Counted from the stretch's first letter, positions 34,426-43,850 are shown. The stretch is 64,000 nt of DNA from PALSA-968 sp964387075 (GCA_964387075.1 CAYLVB010000008.1:1-64000); one strand, 5' to 3'. Made by a program: numbers and translations. Notes: generated by a model not told the origin, from the letters alone.

Positions 34426-37083
34426 TTATTTGGAGCCGCAGATCTTCACATACTGGAATTTTGCGTATTTCTGGGTGTTGGTATAATCAGCCGCGTAGGC
34501 AGGACCCGAAACAAAAGATTTGTTGGACAGGATAACGATGTCGCTTTCTGCAATACCTTTTTGTTTGAGGCTGTTCGTGATCTTGACCATGGCGGCTTTT
34601 GACCGGAAGGCAGCCAGCTCGCTGTTATCTTTGTATTTCCGGGAAGGAACTGTAGAGGCACTGGCATTGATCTTCAGTTTGATCTTTCCATCGCCGCCTT
34701 TCATGGAAACGAGGTGATCAATGAATTTGATATACTCAGGCGCGCTTTCATCCAGTTCGTTCATGTTGTACCGGAAATAGAAGGTAAAGCAGTCCCCCGC
34801 CAATTCGCTGTTGTCGGGCACCTCGGTAACTCCACCTTTCAGGTAAAGCACTTTATCTAATGTTTTAGACTTCCTTAAACCTTCGGTAGATACAAGGCCT
34901 TTTGAGGTTACCCCATCCTTTTCCACGTCGATCTCGTAATTGGTATTTGCTCTTAGCTCAATGCCGAGTGCTTTGCCTTTTTCATCGGTCACCGCATCCA
35001 CACTGCTGCCATCGGTTCCTTTTACGGTTACTTTTGCACCGCCTACCGCTTTGCTCTTTGATTTGTTGCTATATACAGTAATGTTCAACAGCAATTTAAT
35101 GTCTTCGGTTGTTTTCTCGAGGTAAATGGTCTTCTCATACACGTGGTTCTCCTTGGCCCCAAATGTGTTCAGGCCGGTCAAAGAAGATTTCTTATCGGCG
35201 GTTGAAGCGCTCAGTTCGTAGCTTTGCTCGCGGGATAATTTTATGTCCATAACACGTCCTGAGGCGTCTGTCTTAAACACCTGGTCTTTTGCGTTCCTGT
35301 GGTGAAGTTTCACATCGGCACCGCTCACAGGTTTGTTCTCTTTGTTATTGTTAAGCACCAGCACGTTCAAAGAAAGGTTCTTTTGCGCAGTGTCTTCGTT
35401 CAGCACCATGCCCGGGCAGATCTTGAGTGGTTTAAGGTTAATGGCCTTTTGTATCTCTTCGTAACTGATGTCTTGTGGTACAAAGATCTCATCGGTGTAC
35501 AATTCCACTCCTCCCTGCATGTAGGCAAAACTGTATTTGCTGCCGGGCGGAATGATCACGCTGAAAGTTCCGGTCCGGTGATTGGGTCGATACGTTCCCA
35601 CTATTTCACCCGTTGTAACCGAGCTCACTAAGATCGTAATGTCTTCCGGTAAACTGTCGCAGGGCCCGGGTACGAATTTTCCCCGAAACAAAGCGAGTGG
35701 GTTTTCCTTGATGGCATCTACTTTACCCATGTAAATATCCTTCTCTCCAAAACCCTTTTCGTGCTCGCCGCTGTTCTTGATCTCCTCATGCGAGGAGGAA
35801 AGGTAGAAACGTTTGTTATCCGGGGTGGCTATATAAAAAACATCATTATCGGTAGTATTGATCGGGTATGCCATGTTCATCGGATCAGAGAACTTTCCAT
35901 TCTCATCAATGTAAGAGAACATGATGTCGAAACCACCCATGGATTTATCGCCGGTAGAAGCAAAATAAAAAGTAATTCCATCGGCACCCAGAAAAGGTGC
36001 GTCCTCGTCGTAGGGTGTGTTGATGGGTGCGCCCACATTCTGACAGAGACTCCATTGCCCATTGGGCAGTTTCACAGATTTGTAAATATCGCGTCCGCCC
36101 AAACCCTCCGGCCTGTCGCTGGTAAAGTAAAGCGTGTTACCATCACGGCTCATCGCGGCGTGCGTTTCCCAGAATTCCGTGTTGATGTTAGATCCGAATT
36201 TTTGCGGGATGGACCAATCTTTTCCGTCAAAAGAAGAATAATAAAGATCTCCATTGCCTACATCTCCGCGGTAAATGATGAGTGTTTGTCCGTCGGGAGT
36301 AAGGTTGATCGTAGCTTCATTCGAAGCGGTATTGATATACGGGCTGATGGAAACGGGCTTGCTCCATTTTCCTTTATCGTCCTTATAGGAAACAACGATA
36401 TCTTCATAATACATGGCGTCGGCCTCTGATTTTTCTCCGCCGGTGGTTGTTGGGCGGCGCGTGGTATAATAAAGCACCTGTTCGTCTGCGGTGATCACCG
36501 GCGAATACTCGGGCCATTCACTGTTCACACTATCGCCCAGGTTTGTGATCTTTACGTTGATCGGAGCCGCCATCATTTGGCGGGCGTTCTGTACTTGTTT
36601 CTTATAATGCTCAACCAGGTCGAGGTCTTCCTTATCCAGTTTTTTCTTCGGATCCAGGTAAGACTCGTAGGTATCGTACATTTTTGTGGCTTCGTCCAAC
36701 CGGCCATCGAGGTGGTAGGATTGCCCCAGGAAGAAATACGCCATGATAGAGGCCCGTTTTTCTTTCGGTTCATCATCGATGTATTTCTTACTTACATTCT
36801 GTATGGCTTTCTCTAAATAGCTCTCGGCAAGGTGTTTTTGGGTAGGATGCTGGAGGTAACACTGGCCTATTTTGTAATTGATATTGGCGTTGGTAGAGTC
36901 GTATTTGTAGGCAAACATGAAATAGCGAAGCGCTTCCATGTACTCAAAGTCCAAAAGGTTCAGGTTCCCTTCGGTAAAATTCCTGCCATAGGATCCTTTG
37001 TCTTTGGAAGTGATCGGAACCTGTGAAAAAACGGACATCCCGATCGATAAAAAAATGAGACAGAACTGAAGGTATCTTTTCAT
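34426..37083 (-). CDS. PorE-like envelope protein C with three beta domains and degenerate OmpA end
   Basis: About 885 residues from ATG 37083 (signal peptide MKRYLQFCLIFLSIGMSVFSQ; ATG 37092 adds three residues). Blocks: TPR (25-170: YKYDSTNANINYKIGQCYL), PD40 (180-450, FTSDRPEGLGGRDIYKSVKL), then three beta-sandwich segments (about 465-560, 585-670, 680-765; for example NKPVSGADVKLHHRN and KAVGGAKVTVKGTDGS). The C-terminal domain (775-885) has the OmpA-like start FYFRYNMNELDESAPEYIKF, but GHTDxxG is replaced by NASASTVPSRKY and the final NRRVE by FQYVKICGSK. Wall binding by the usual residues is therefore doubtful. Confidence 0.8.
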   Translation of the reverse strand: MKRYLQFCLIFLSIGMSVFSQVPITSKDKGSYGRNFTEGNLNLLDFEYMEALRYFMFAYKYDSTNANINYKIGQCYLQHPTQKHLAESYLEKAIQNVSKKYIDDEPKEKRASIMAYFFLGQSYHLDGRLDEATKMYDTYESYLDPKKKLDKEDLDLVEHYKKQVQNARQMMAAPINVKITNLGDSVNSEWPEYSPVITADEQVLYYTTRRPTTTGGEKSEADAMYYEDIVVSYKDDKGKWSKPVSISPYINTASNEATINLTPDGQTLIIYRGDVGNGDLYYSSFDGKDWSIPQKFGSNINTEFWETHAAMSRDGNTLYFTSDRPEGLGGRDIYKSVKLPNGQWSLCQNVGAPINTPYDEDAPFLGADGITFYFASTGDKSMGGFDIMFSYIDENGKFSDPMNMAYPINTTDNDVFYIATPDNKRFYLSSSHEEIKNSGEHEKGFGEKDIYMGKVDAIKENPLALFRGKFVPGPCDSLPEDITILVSSVTTGEIVGTYRPNHRTGTFSVIIPPGSKYSFAYMQGGVELYTDEIFVPQDISYEEIQKAINLKPLKICPGMVLNEDTAQKNLSLNVLVLNNNKENKPVSGADVKLHHRNAKDQVFKTDASGRVMDIKLSREQSYELSASTADKKSSLTGLNTFGAKENHVYEKTIYLEKTTEDIKLLLNITVYSNKSKSKAVGGAKVTVKGTDGSSVDAVTDEKGKALGIELRANTNYEIDVEKDGVTSKGLVSTEGLRKSKTLDKVLYLKGGVTEVPDNSELAGDCFTFYFRYNMNELDESAPEYIKFIDHLVSMKGGDGKIKLKINASASTVPSRKYKDNSELAAFRSKAAMVKITNSLKQKGIAESDIVILSNKSFVSGPAYAADYTNTQKYAKFQYVKICGSK

Positions 37084-37111
37084 ATGTGCCATAGGCGGTT
37101 TAAAATTCACA

Positions 37112-37119
37112 CAAATGTA
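37112..37119 (-). promoter_or_regulatory. -7 box TACATTTG upstream of PorE-like C
   Basis: The minus strand reads TACATTTG, 28 bases before ATG 37083. The frame's first possible start (GTG 37110) lies one base past the box, so the internal ATGs are preferred. Confidence 0.5.
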
Positions 37120-37151
37120 ACAAAATCGGCCACTTTACCTTGCAAAAGGGA

Positions 37152-38471
37152 TTAAAAAGGACGGTTAATATCGAAGTTCTCCATATAGTCGGCAACCCTT
37201 CTGAGGAAGCTTCCGCCCAATGATCCATCCACTACACGATGATCGTAGGAAAGTGACAGGAACATCATATGCCGGATACCGATAAGATCTCCCTGCGGGG
37301 TTTCGATAACGGCCGGTTTTTTCTTGATGGTACCGGTGGCGAGAATGGCTACCTGCGGCTGGTTGATGATGGGCGTTCCCATCACATTGCCAAAACCACC
37401 CACGTTGGTGAGTGTAAATGTTCCGCCCTGTATGTCATCGGGCTGCAATTTGTTGGCGCGCGCGCGACTGGCCAGGTCGTTCACCGCTTTAGTAAGCCCA
37501 ACCAGGTTTCTCTCGTCAGCATTTTTTATTACGGGAACAATTAGGTTTCCGCTGGGTAGTGCCGCGGCTAATCCAATATTGATGTTCTTGCGTTTAATGA
37601 TGTTATGGCCATCCACCGATACATTGATCATCGGGTAATCTTTGATGGCTTTGGTAACCGCTTCAATGAAAAGAGGCGTGAAGGTCATCTTTTCTCCTTC
37701 GCGTTTTTCAAAGGCCGATTTTACCTTATCGCGCCAGATCACCATATTGGTCACATCCGCTTCTACAAATGAAGTTACGTGTGGCGAAACATGCTTGCTC
37801 ATCACCATGTGATCGGCGATCAGTTTACGCATGCGGTCCATCTCAATGATCTCGTCGCCGCCGCCAATAGAAACCGCGGGTTTCTGAATATTTATCTGCG
37901 TAGTTCCATTTCCGTTGGAACTATGTTGCGTTGACTTTTCAATAACCGTAGTTCCGCCTTTGCCGCGGTTAGGTAGATAATTGAGAAGATCGGTCTTGGT
38001 TACGCGTCCGTCCTTGCCCGAGCCTTTCACGCTTTCCAATTCAGCCAGCGCTATACCTTCCTGTTTGGCGATGTTCTTCACCAGGGGAGAGTAAAAGCGA
38101 TTGGCCTGCGAATAATCCTGTTTTACATGCGATGTAACAGCAACTTCTTTCACAACGGTTTCTTGTTTTACCGACGCAGTTTCCTGTTTTACAGGAGCCA
38201 CGATTTTAGGCGTTTCAACAGCCGCCCCTACATCGGAAGAGATCAACGCGATGGCTTTTCCAACCTGCACTACGTCACCTTCCTTAAAAAGTTTTTTTAC
38301 AAGAACTCCTTCAAAAGGCGATGGGATCTCGCTGTCCACTTTATCGGTAGCGATCTCTAAAACCGTTTCATCGATCTTGATCTTATCTCCCTCGTTCTTT
38401 ACCCATTTGATGATGGTGGCTTCCGCCACACTTTCGCCCATTTTGGGCATGATCAGTTCCTGTTGTGCCAT
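37152..38471 (-). CDS. 2-oxoacid dehydrogenase complex E2 (dihydrolipoyl acyltransferase)
   Basis: The 439 residues run from ATG 38471. A lipoyl domain (1-78) has the lipoylated lysine in EIATDKVDSEIPSP. An E3/E1-binding domain (about 120-160) reads FYSPLVKNIAKQEGIALAELES. The catalytic core (from about 205) holds the C-terminal LSYDHRVVDGSLGGSFLRRV, with the active His and Asp. E2 transfers acyl groups to CoA. E1 and E3 genes are absent, so pyruvate, 2-oxoglutarate or branched-chain type cannot be fixed; the GESVAEATI lipoyl start resembles branched-chain or generic types. It is embedded among envelope genes with its own -7 box. Confidence 0.92.
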   Translation of the reverse strand: MAQQELIMPKMGESVAEATIIKWVKNEGDKIKIDETVLEIATDKVDSEIPSPFEGVLVKKLFKEGDVVQVGKAIALISSDVGAAVETPKIVAPVKQETASVKQETVVKEVAVTSHVKQDYSQANRFYSPLVKNIAKQEGIALAELESVKGSGKDGRVTKTDLLNYLPNRGKGGTTVIEKSTQHSSNGNGTTQINIQKPAVSIGGGDEIIEMDRMRKLIADHMVMSKHVSPHVTSFVEADVTNMVIWRDKVKSAFEKREGEKMTFTPLFIEAVTKAIKDYPMINVSVDGHNIIKRKNINIGLAAALPSGNLIVPVIKNADERNLVGLTKAVNDLASRARANKLQPDDIQGGTFTLTNVGGFGNVMGTPIINQPQVAILATGTIKKKPAVIETPQGDLIGIRHMMFLSLSYDHRVVDGSLGGSFLRRVADYMENFDINRPF

Positions 38472-38489
38472 TGCTTTTCCTAAGAGTGG

Positions 38490-38497
38490 CAAATATA
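38490..38497 (-). promoter_or_regulatory. -7 box TATATTTG upstream of the E2 gene
   Basis: Exact match on the minus strand, 18 bases before ATG 38471. The longer reading frame starting at 38519 would put its first 16 codons upstream of the transcription start, so 38471 is the likely start. Confidence 0.5.
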
Positions 38498-38598
38498 AGG
38501 GATTTGATGCGGTTTGCAAAGTACCACAAATAGTATAAAATGCTCATAACGTGCTGTTTATACTAATTCAAGAGCCGTTACATGCCAATTAAAATCCG

Positions 38599-38606
38599 TA
38601 ACTTTG
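38599..38606 (+). promoter_or_regulatory. -7 box TAACTTTG of the metal operon
   Basis: TAACTTTG matches TAnnTTTG exactly and ends five bases before the ATG at 38612. The transcript may begin at or within a few bases of the start codon. Confidence 0.55.
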
Positions 38607-38611
38607 CATCA

Positions 38612-38992
38612 ATGAAAAGGACGTTTGCCATATTCTTCGCCGTACTTTATTTTTATTCGGCTTCGGGCATTTGTATCAACCTGCATTATTGTGGCGGTAA
38701 AGTAGAAAGTATTTCGCTTTTTCAAACAGATGAAGAAGGATGTTGTCCTGATGAGGAGAAAATGAATTGCTGCAAGGAGCGTACGGCTTTCGTAAAAATT
38801 GAGGACAGCCAGGTAAATGCTTCTTCTTTACAGGTTCCTGCTTCCAAATGCATTGTTTCAGATAATTTACTTGCCGCTACCTTCACACAACTTTTAAGCG
38901 CGATCCAAACCACAAACCTTGTTTATAAGGATGTGCCGCCCGATTCCTACAAGGCACCGCCCTATTTAAAGAATCGCGTGCTCCTGATCTGA
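38612..38992 (+). CDS. HYC/CC/PP-motif metal-homeostasis protein
   Basis: From ATG 38612 this has 126 residues. A signal peptide (MKRTFAIFFAVLYFYSASG) precedes ICINLHYCGGK, then CCPDEEKMNCCKE, later SKCIVSD, and VPPDSYKAPPYL near the C-terminus. The order HYC, CC, PP defines a small Bacteroidota family named for these motifs and found beside copper-type TonB receptors. The nine cysteines and a histidine suggest periplasmic metal (probably copper) binding; this is family inference. It is first of three plus-strand genes, and the frame's earlier ATG (38582) lies upstream of the -7 box. Confidence 0.78.
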   Translation: MKRTFAIFFAVLYFYSASGICINLHYCGGKVESISLFQTDEEGCCPDEEKMNCCKERTAFVKIEDSQVNASSLQVPASKCIVSDNLLAATFTQLLSAIQTTNLVYKDVPPDSYKAPPYLKNRVLLI

Positions 38993-39012
38993 TCTTCTTT
39001 TTACATCGCCGT

Positions 39013-39039
39013 CTTCATCAGTCGATGAAGCCATTTTTT
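39013..39039 (+). terminator. Hairpin with T-run inside the metal operon (attenuator-like)
   Basis: CTTCATC (39013-39019), loop AGTC and GATGAAG (39024-39030) form a perfect 7-pair stem followed by CCA and six T. It stands between the HYC/CC/PP gene and the HMA gene. It could end part of the transcripts and lower expression of the downstream genes. Confidence 0.45.
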
Positions 39040-39064
39040 ATTTGTTATTTAAAAATTTAAGATC

Positions 39065-39418
39065 ATGAAAAGGATATTATTGATAATGCTTGTCGCTGTT
39101 ATTTCAAGCGTGCAGGCCCAGGAGAAAAAAAAGGAAGTACTTACCGCAACCATCAAGGTTCTCGGAAATTGCGATCAATGCAAGAACCGCATTGAAAATG
39201 CCGCGGATATAAAAGGAGTAAAAACAAGTACCTGGAACGAAGAAACACAAACGCTGACGGTTGTGTACCGTGCCGACAAAGTTTCGGAACAGCAGATCAA
39301 AGAAGCTGTTTTGAGAGCGGGGCATGATGTGGAAGACAAAAAGGCTCCCGACAATGTCTACAAAAAGTTACCTGAGTGCTGTAAGTTTCGCGATAAAAAA
39401 TGTGAGGAAAAAAAATGA
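39065..39418 (+). CDS. Secreted heavy-metal-associated (HMA) domain protein
   Basis: The 117 residues have signal peptide MKRILLIMLVAVISSVQAQ. The HMA ferredoxin-like fold follows, with TATIKVLGNCDQCKNRIENAADIKGV (CxxC at C35/C38 of the precursor) and TVVYRADKVSEQQIKEAVLRAGHDVE. The C-terminus adds ECCKF and KKC, giving further thiols. It probably binds copper or a similar soft metal in the periplasm and passes it on or buffers it. The stop overlaps the TonB receptor ATG by 4 bases (ATGA). Confidence 0.85.
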   Translation: MKRILLIMLVAVISSVQAQEKKKEVLTATIKVLGNCDQCKNRIENAADIKGVKTSTWNEETQTLTVVYRADKVSEQQIKEAVLRAGHDVEDKKAPDNVYKKLPECCKFRDKKCEEKK

Positions 39419-41661
39419 GACAGAAATTAGTAGCCTGTTTTTTTCTTTTTCTCGCAACCTACAGTTATTCGCAGAATAAAATTAGCGGAATGGTTTTGCA
39501 GGTAAATGAAAAAGGAGACACCTCGGCCTTGCCCGGGGCCACCCTGCATTGGCTTAAGACCATGCAGGCCACAAGCACAGACGCCGAAGGAAAATATGAA
39601 TTAAAAAAGAGCGCGGCCACCAACCTGCTGGTCATTTCTTATGTTGGGTACGAGAATGATACCGCGCTCATCGATACGATGCGCTATTACGCGGATTTCA
39701 TTTTGTCGAACGCGAAAACATTACAGGCAGTGGAGGTGATCTATCACGCGGCGTCTTCTTCGTATTCATTCATGAGCGCCATAAAGACCGAAACACTCGG
39801 GCAAAAGGAGCTCACGCGCGCCGCGTGTTGCAATCTCTCTGAGAGTTTTGAAACAAACCCGTCGGTGGATGTAAGTTTTGCCGACGCGGTTACGGGTACC
39901 AAACAAATTCAAATGCTGGGTTTGTCGGGCCAATACTCCCTGATAACAAAGGAGAACATGCCTTACCTGCGTGGATTGGCGGGAATTTACGGATTGAGCT
40001 TCATTCCCGGAACATGGATCCATTCCATACAATTAAGTAAAGGCGCGGGAAGCGTGATCAATGGGTATGAGAGTTTCACGGGGCAGATCAATACCGAATT
40101 GCAAAGGCCCGAGAGCAGTGAGAAACTTTTCTTCAATGCTTATGTGAACGCCAACGCGCGTAATGAGTACAACTTAAACCTGTCCAGGAAATTAACCGAT
40201 GTATGGAGCACTGCTGTGTTCTCGCATTACAGTGTGAATCCCATGATGCAGGATATGAACCGCGACGGTTTTTTGGATATACCCACGGGTGCCCAATACA
40301 ATTTCATGAGTAAATGTAGCTATCAAACACGAAAAGGTTTTGAGGGACAATTTGGAGGAGGGTTTGTGAAGGACGAACGAAAAGGCGGACAAATGGATTT
40401 TTATGAGCCGATGGACCACCAAACCATGAAACCCCACTATGGAATTGGCATAGTTTCAGAAAAATGGGAAGCCTTCGCCAAGAATGGTTTTGTGTTTAAG
40501 AAACCGGAAACAAGCATGGGATTGCAATTGAGTTTCCTGGATCATAAGCAGGGTAATTTTTATGGAGTGAATACCTACGCCGGAAGACAACAAACCTTTT
40601 ACGCCAATTATATTTTCCAGGGAATTATCGGGAACACGAACCACAAATTCAAAACGGGCGCGAGTTATTTGTGGGATAATTTATCGGAGCAGTATAGAGC
40701 TTACGATTTTAAACGGATAGAGTCTGTTCCCGGTGTTTTTGCAGAGTACGCCTATAATTATCTCACCAAATTTAATTTGGTAGCGGGCCTTCGCGCCGAC
40801 CAACACAATTATTACGGATTATTCTTTACACCGCGTTTGCATATGCGCTACGCGTTCAATAAGGACCATACCGTATTTCGCGCCTCGGCGGGCCGGGCAC
40901 TGAAAACAGCGAACGTATTTGCCGAGAATTCATTTTTAATGGCCTCTTCACGCGATATCGTTATACTTCCTTCCGATACAAATTTGCCATTTGGCCTGAG
41001 ACCCGAAATAGCCTGGAACTACGGGTTGAACCTTTTGCACAAATTCAAACTGGATTACCGGGACGCGCAACTATCTCTGGATGTTTACCGAACCGACTTC
41101 ACCGATCAGGTGGTGGTGGATGTGGACCATGATCCGCAACAGGTTTTGATCTATAATCTTTTCGGAGCTTCGTTCTCTAATACTTTGCAAACCGAATTCA
41201 GCTGGGAAGTGCGCAAGCGACTGGATGTACGTATTGCTTATCGGTATGTTGACACGAAGACACAATTCATGAACGGGCTTTTACAAAAATCGCTGGTATC
41301 TAAAGACCGCGCCTTCATCAATTTGGCTTATGAAACAAAGAACGGGCATTGGCAATTCGACCTTACCACATCCTGGAACGGACCGAAACGTTTGCCTGGT
41401 ACTAAAAGTAATCCTGTTGAGCATCAAAGAGATGATTATTCGCCGGCCTACTACAATCTCAACGCACAGATCACCTGGAAGACCGGGGTTAAGAAAAGTT
41501 TTGACATTTACATTGGCGGAGAGAACCTATTGCATGTAAGGCAAGGCAATCCTATAGTTGCTGCAAATGACCCGTTTGGAAAATATTTCGATGCTTCTAT
41601 GGTGTGGGGGCCTATTTATGGCCGGATGTTGTATGGCGGAATCCGCTTCAAAATAAAATAA
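39415..41661 (+). CDS. TonB-dependent receptor, probable metal (copper) uptake
   Basis: The 748 residues have signal peptide MRQKLVACFFLFLATYSYS, then a carboxypeptidase-like domain (about 22-105: LPGATLHWLKTMQATSTDAEGKY, LVISYVGYE). A plug (about 120-240) has the unusual ACCNLSESFETNPSVDVSFADA and LSKGAGSVINGYESFTGQI, and the 22-strand-type barrel ends YGGIRFKIK. The cysteine pair in the plug (TRAACCNLSES) occurs in receptors that travel with HMA proteins. The gene overlaps the HMA gene, so metal import is the best guess; copper is inferred from context. Confidence 0.85.
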   Translation: MRQKLVACFFLFLATYSYSQNKISGMVLQVNEKGDTSALPGATLHWLKTMQATSTDAEGKYELKKSAATNLLVISYVGYENDTALIDTMRYYADFILSNAKTLQAVEVIYHAASSSYSFMSAIKTETLGQKELTRAACCNLSESFETNPSVDVSFADAVTGTKQIQMLGLSGQYSLITKENMPYLRGLAGIYGLSFIPGTWIHSIQLSKGAGSVINGYESFTGQINTELQRPESSEKLFFNAYVNANARNEYNLNLSRKLTDVWSTAVFSHYSVNPMMQDMNRDGFLDIPTGAQYNFMSKCSYQTRKGFEGQFGGGFVKDERKGGQMDFYEPMDHQTMKPHYGIGIVSEKWEAFAKNGFVFKKPETSMGLQLSFLDHKQGNFYGVNTYAGRQQTFYANYIFQGIIGNTNHKFKTGASYLWDNLSEQYRAYDFKRIESVPGVFAEYAYNYLTKFNLVAGLRADQHNYYGLFFTPRLHMRYAFNKDHTVFRASAGRALKTANVFAENSFLMASSRDIVILPSDTNLPFGLRPEIAWNYGLNLLHKFKLDYRDAQLSLDVYRTDFTDQVVVDVDHDPQQVLIYNLFGASFSNTLQTEFSWEVRKRLDVRIAYRYVDTKTQFMNGLLQKSLVSKDRAFINLAYETKNGHWQFDLTTSWNGPKRLPGTKSNPVEHQRDDYSPAYYNLNAQITWKTGVKKSFDIYIGGENLLHVRQGNPIVAANDPFGKYFDASMVWGPIYGRMLYGGIRFKIK

Positions 41662-41678
41662 GGAAGAGCAGCAAGGAA

Positions 41679-43826
41679 TTATTTCTTTGCCTTGGCCTTT
41701 TTAACTGTTTTTTTGGCGGTGACTTTCGCGGGAGGAGCGACCTCTGTTCCCACGATCTTGAATTCTACGCGGCGGCTCTCCTGGAAAACCTTTTCGAGGC
41801 ATGCGGGATCTCCTTTGCATGCTTTTTCATTGGCTTCTTCTTCTCCCAAAGCCAATACGGCCAGGATCCGTTTTCGTTTGATGCCGCTTTTCTCAAGCGC
41901 GCTTACAACCGAATTGGCGCGTTTTTGTGAGAGTTTGAGGTTATACTCCTTACTGGCGCGTGGATCGGCAAGCGCGGTGAGCTTCACAACAATGGTGGCA
42001 TCCACTTTCATTTTATTGATGTTCCGCTTAATGGCTTCCTTAGCATCTTTCCTGAGATCGAACTTATTGGTGTTAAAGAAAACGGGTTCCAATTTGATGC
42101 TCAGTAGCGCAGTTTTGGTAGTATCTATTTTCAGGCTTCCGATGTCCATGGTCCCTTGAATAGCCATTTTCTCTTCATTGGCTTTTACAAGGGGTTCAAA
42201 AAAATCGTGTACCGCGTTGGGGCTAAAGACATGCAGTTCTTTGGTAATGCAATAATCCTTTCTTTTTTCCTCGGAAACCACGTAAATAGCCGCTTCCAGC
42301 GTGATCTTATAATTGCCAACGCGGGGGTATTTTGCGGTAAAGATCGAAGTATCGGCAACCAACATGGTATCATTCACGCTCCAGAAATAACGATAGATCC
42401 TTCCGCTACTGCTTACCGAGGCCACGGCGTCGCATTTTACCACATCATTTACAAACACGGAATCGGGAAAGCTGATGTTCAAATAGGTTTCATCTCCCGG
42501 CTTCGAATTTGTAAGCGGATCACATTTGGCGGGCTTATCGAAACAAAGTACGTGGTAAATATCCAGGTCGCCCATACCGCCCTTTCTGGAAGAGGCGAGG
42601 TAACCTTCGGTTTCTTCTTTGTTTATCCTGAAATAAATATCATCGGCGGGAGAGTTGAAAGGCAATCCCATATTCATGGTCTTCGAAAGTTCCCTGCCAA
42701 ACAAATAGGCGCGGTAAACATCATAGCCGCCATAACCATCCAATCCTTTCGAAGAAAAGTAAAAGTCATTCTCTTCATAGTTCAAGGCGGGACCATCCTC
42801 ATCTTCACTGGTGTTGATCTTTTCCCCCAGGTTTTCAGCCTCTCCCCAAACGCCGTCTTTGGAAAGTTCAGAACGGTAAATATCCTTACCTCCGTAACCG
42901 CCGGCTTTATCGGAGCTGAAATAAATGGTCTTACCGTTATTACTGATGCAGGCACCGCCGTCAAATTTTATAGATACATTAATGGTTGCAGGAAGTTTTA
43001 CAGGCTCGCTCCACTTGTCAGCTTTCAGGTCAGAAATATAAAGCTGGTCTTCGCGATCTATCAATACATGTTCTCCGTTGGTTGAGATCGCGATCAGGTC
43101 GTCGAGCTCTTTGGTTTGCTGGAGAAAGGAAACGTTGTAATTTGGTTTAAAGAAAGGGAGTCCGCTCTCAAATTTTCCGGTTGTATGGGTTGCGATGAAC
43201 ATTTCGCCATGCGATTTATCCTCGGGGCCATCTTTTTTATCTCCCAAAACGATATTTCTTCTGGCCGTGTAAAGAAGTACTGAATTATCGGGCGCGGCCT
43301 GGGGAATGAATTCAGGGTAAGCGGTATTGATACCTCCACCAACATTCTTGAGTACATATTTCATGCTCTTCTTTGTAGGCGGATTTTTTATACCGTAATA
43401 ACAATTTTGTATCCAGGTTGCCACCTGCACTTTTAAACGCTCGCCTTCCGGCCTGCCAACCAGCGTAGGTGGTATCTTGTCGTAATATTCTATCGCGCTC
43501 TTGTATTGGCTATCGAAATGCAATGCCTGCGCGTAGCCCAGGTACAGTTCTGTGAGCAAATTCTTCTTTTTGGCAATACGAATGGCGCGGTCAATATATT
43601 TCAGAGCTTCTTCTTTGTTATCGTAGTATTGGATCAATAAAAGCCCTAGTTCCTGGTTAGCGCCGAAGTTCATACTGTCTTTGGCAAGCACCTTCTCGTA
43701 ATAGCTTTTGGCGCCGTCAAAATCACCATTCAATACAAGGTGGGCGGCCATGGGGAATTGCGCTTTTAAAATGGAGGTTACCATCAAAAAACCCCAGATC
43801 AGAATATGTAGAAATGTCCTTTTCAC
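41679..43826 (-). CDS. PorE-like envelope protein D: PD40, PKD-like domain, OmpA domain with Lys/Ala tail
   Basis: The 715 residues have signal peptide MKRTFLHILIWGFLMVTSILKA. TPR-like helices (25-150) are followed by PD40 blades (165-420: FSSDKAGGYGGKDIYRSEL, FYFSSKGLDGYGGYDVY) and a PKD/Ig-like segment (about 440-525: RYFWSVNDTMLVADTS, RVGNYKITLEAAI). The OmpA-like domain (about 575-690) has FFNTNKFDLRKDAKEAIKRN, ALADPRASKEYNLKLSQKRA and SRRVEFKIV. The loop that is GHTDxxG in OmpA reads TALADPRAS, keeping the Asp. A cationic tail PPAKVTAKKTVKKAKAKK follows, which could contact anionic cell-wall or membrane surfaces. Promoter-like TATTTTTG stands at 43851-43858. Confidence 0.82.
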   Translation of the reverse strand: MKRTFLHILIWGFLMVTSILKAQFPMAAHLVLNGDFDGAKSYYEKVLAKDSMNFGANQELGLLLIQYYDNKEEALKYIDRAIRIAKKKNLLTELYLGYAQALHFDSQYKSAIEYYDKIPPTLVGRPEGERLKVQVATWIQNCYYGIKNPPTKKSMKYVLKNVGGGINTAYPEFIPQAAPDNSVLLYTARRNIVLGDKKDGPEDKSHGEMFIATHTTGKFESGLPFFKPNYNVSFLQQTKELDDLIAISTNGEHVLIDREDQLYISDLKADKWSEPVKLPATINVSIKFDGGACISNNGKTIYFSSDKAGGYGGKDIYRSELSKDGVWGEAENLGEKINTSEDEDGPALNYEENDFYFSSKGLDGYGGYDVYRAYLFGRELSKTMNMGLPFNSPADDIYFRINKEETEGYLASSRKGGMGDLDIYHVLCFDKPAKCDPLTNSKPGDETYLNISFPDSVFVNDVVKCDAVASVSSSGRIYRYFWSVNDTMLVADTSIFTAKYPRVGNYKITLEAAIYVVSEEKRKDYCITKELHVFSPNAVHDFFEPLVKANEEKMAIQGTMDIGSLKIDTTKTALLSIKLEPVFFNTNKFDLRKDAKEAIKRNINKMKVDATIVVKLTALADPRASKEYNLKLSQKRANSVVSALEKSGIKRKRILAVLALGEEEANEKACKGDPACLEKVFQESRRVEFKIVGTEVAPPAKVTAKKTVKKAKAKK

Positions 43827-43850
43827 TTGATTTTGAGAGAGCTATATTAG

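Noticed and set aside
35761..36429. Open frame of 222 codons on the plus strand
   Set aside because: It is antisense to the PD40 part of PorE-like C; the low-complexity composition mirrors the real gene's codon pattern.
38471..38519. Longer N-terminus of the E2 protein
   Set aside because: The extra codons lie upstream of or inside the -7 box at 38490-38497, and the lipoyl domain starts right after the internal methionine.
42156..43085. Open frame of 309 codons on the plus strand
   Set aside because: It lies wholly antisense to the PorE-like D gene, whose domains are recognisable, and its translation shows no family pattern or signal peptide.
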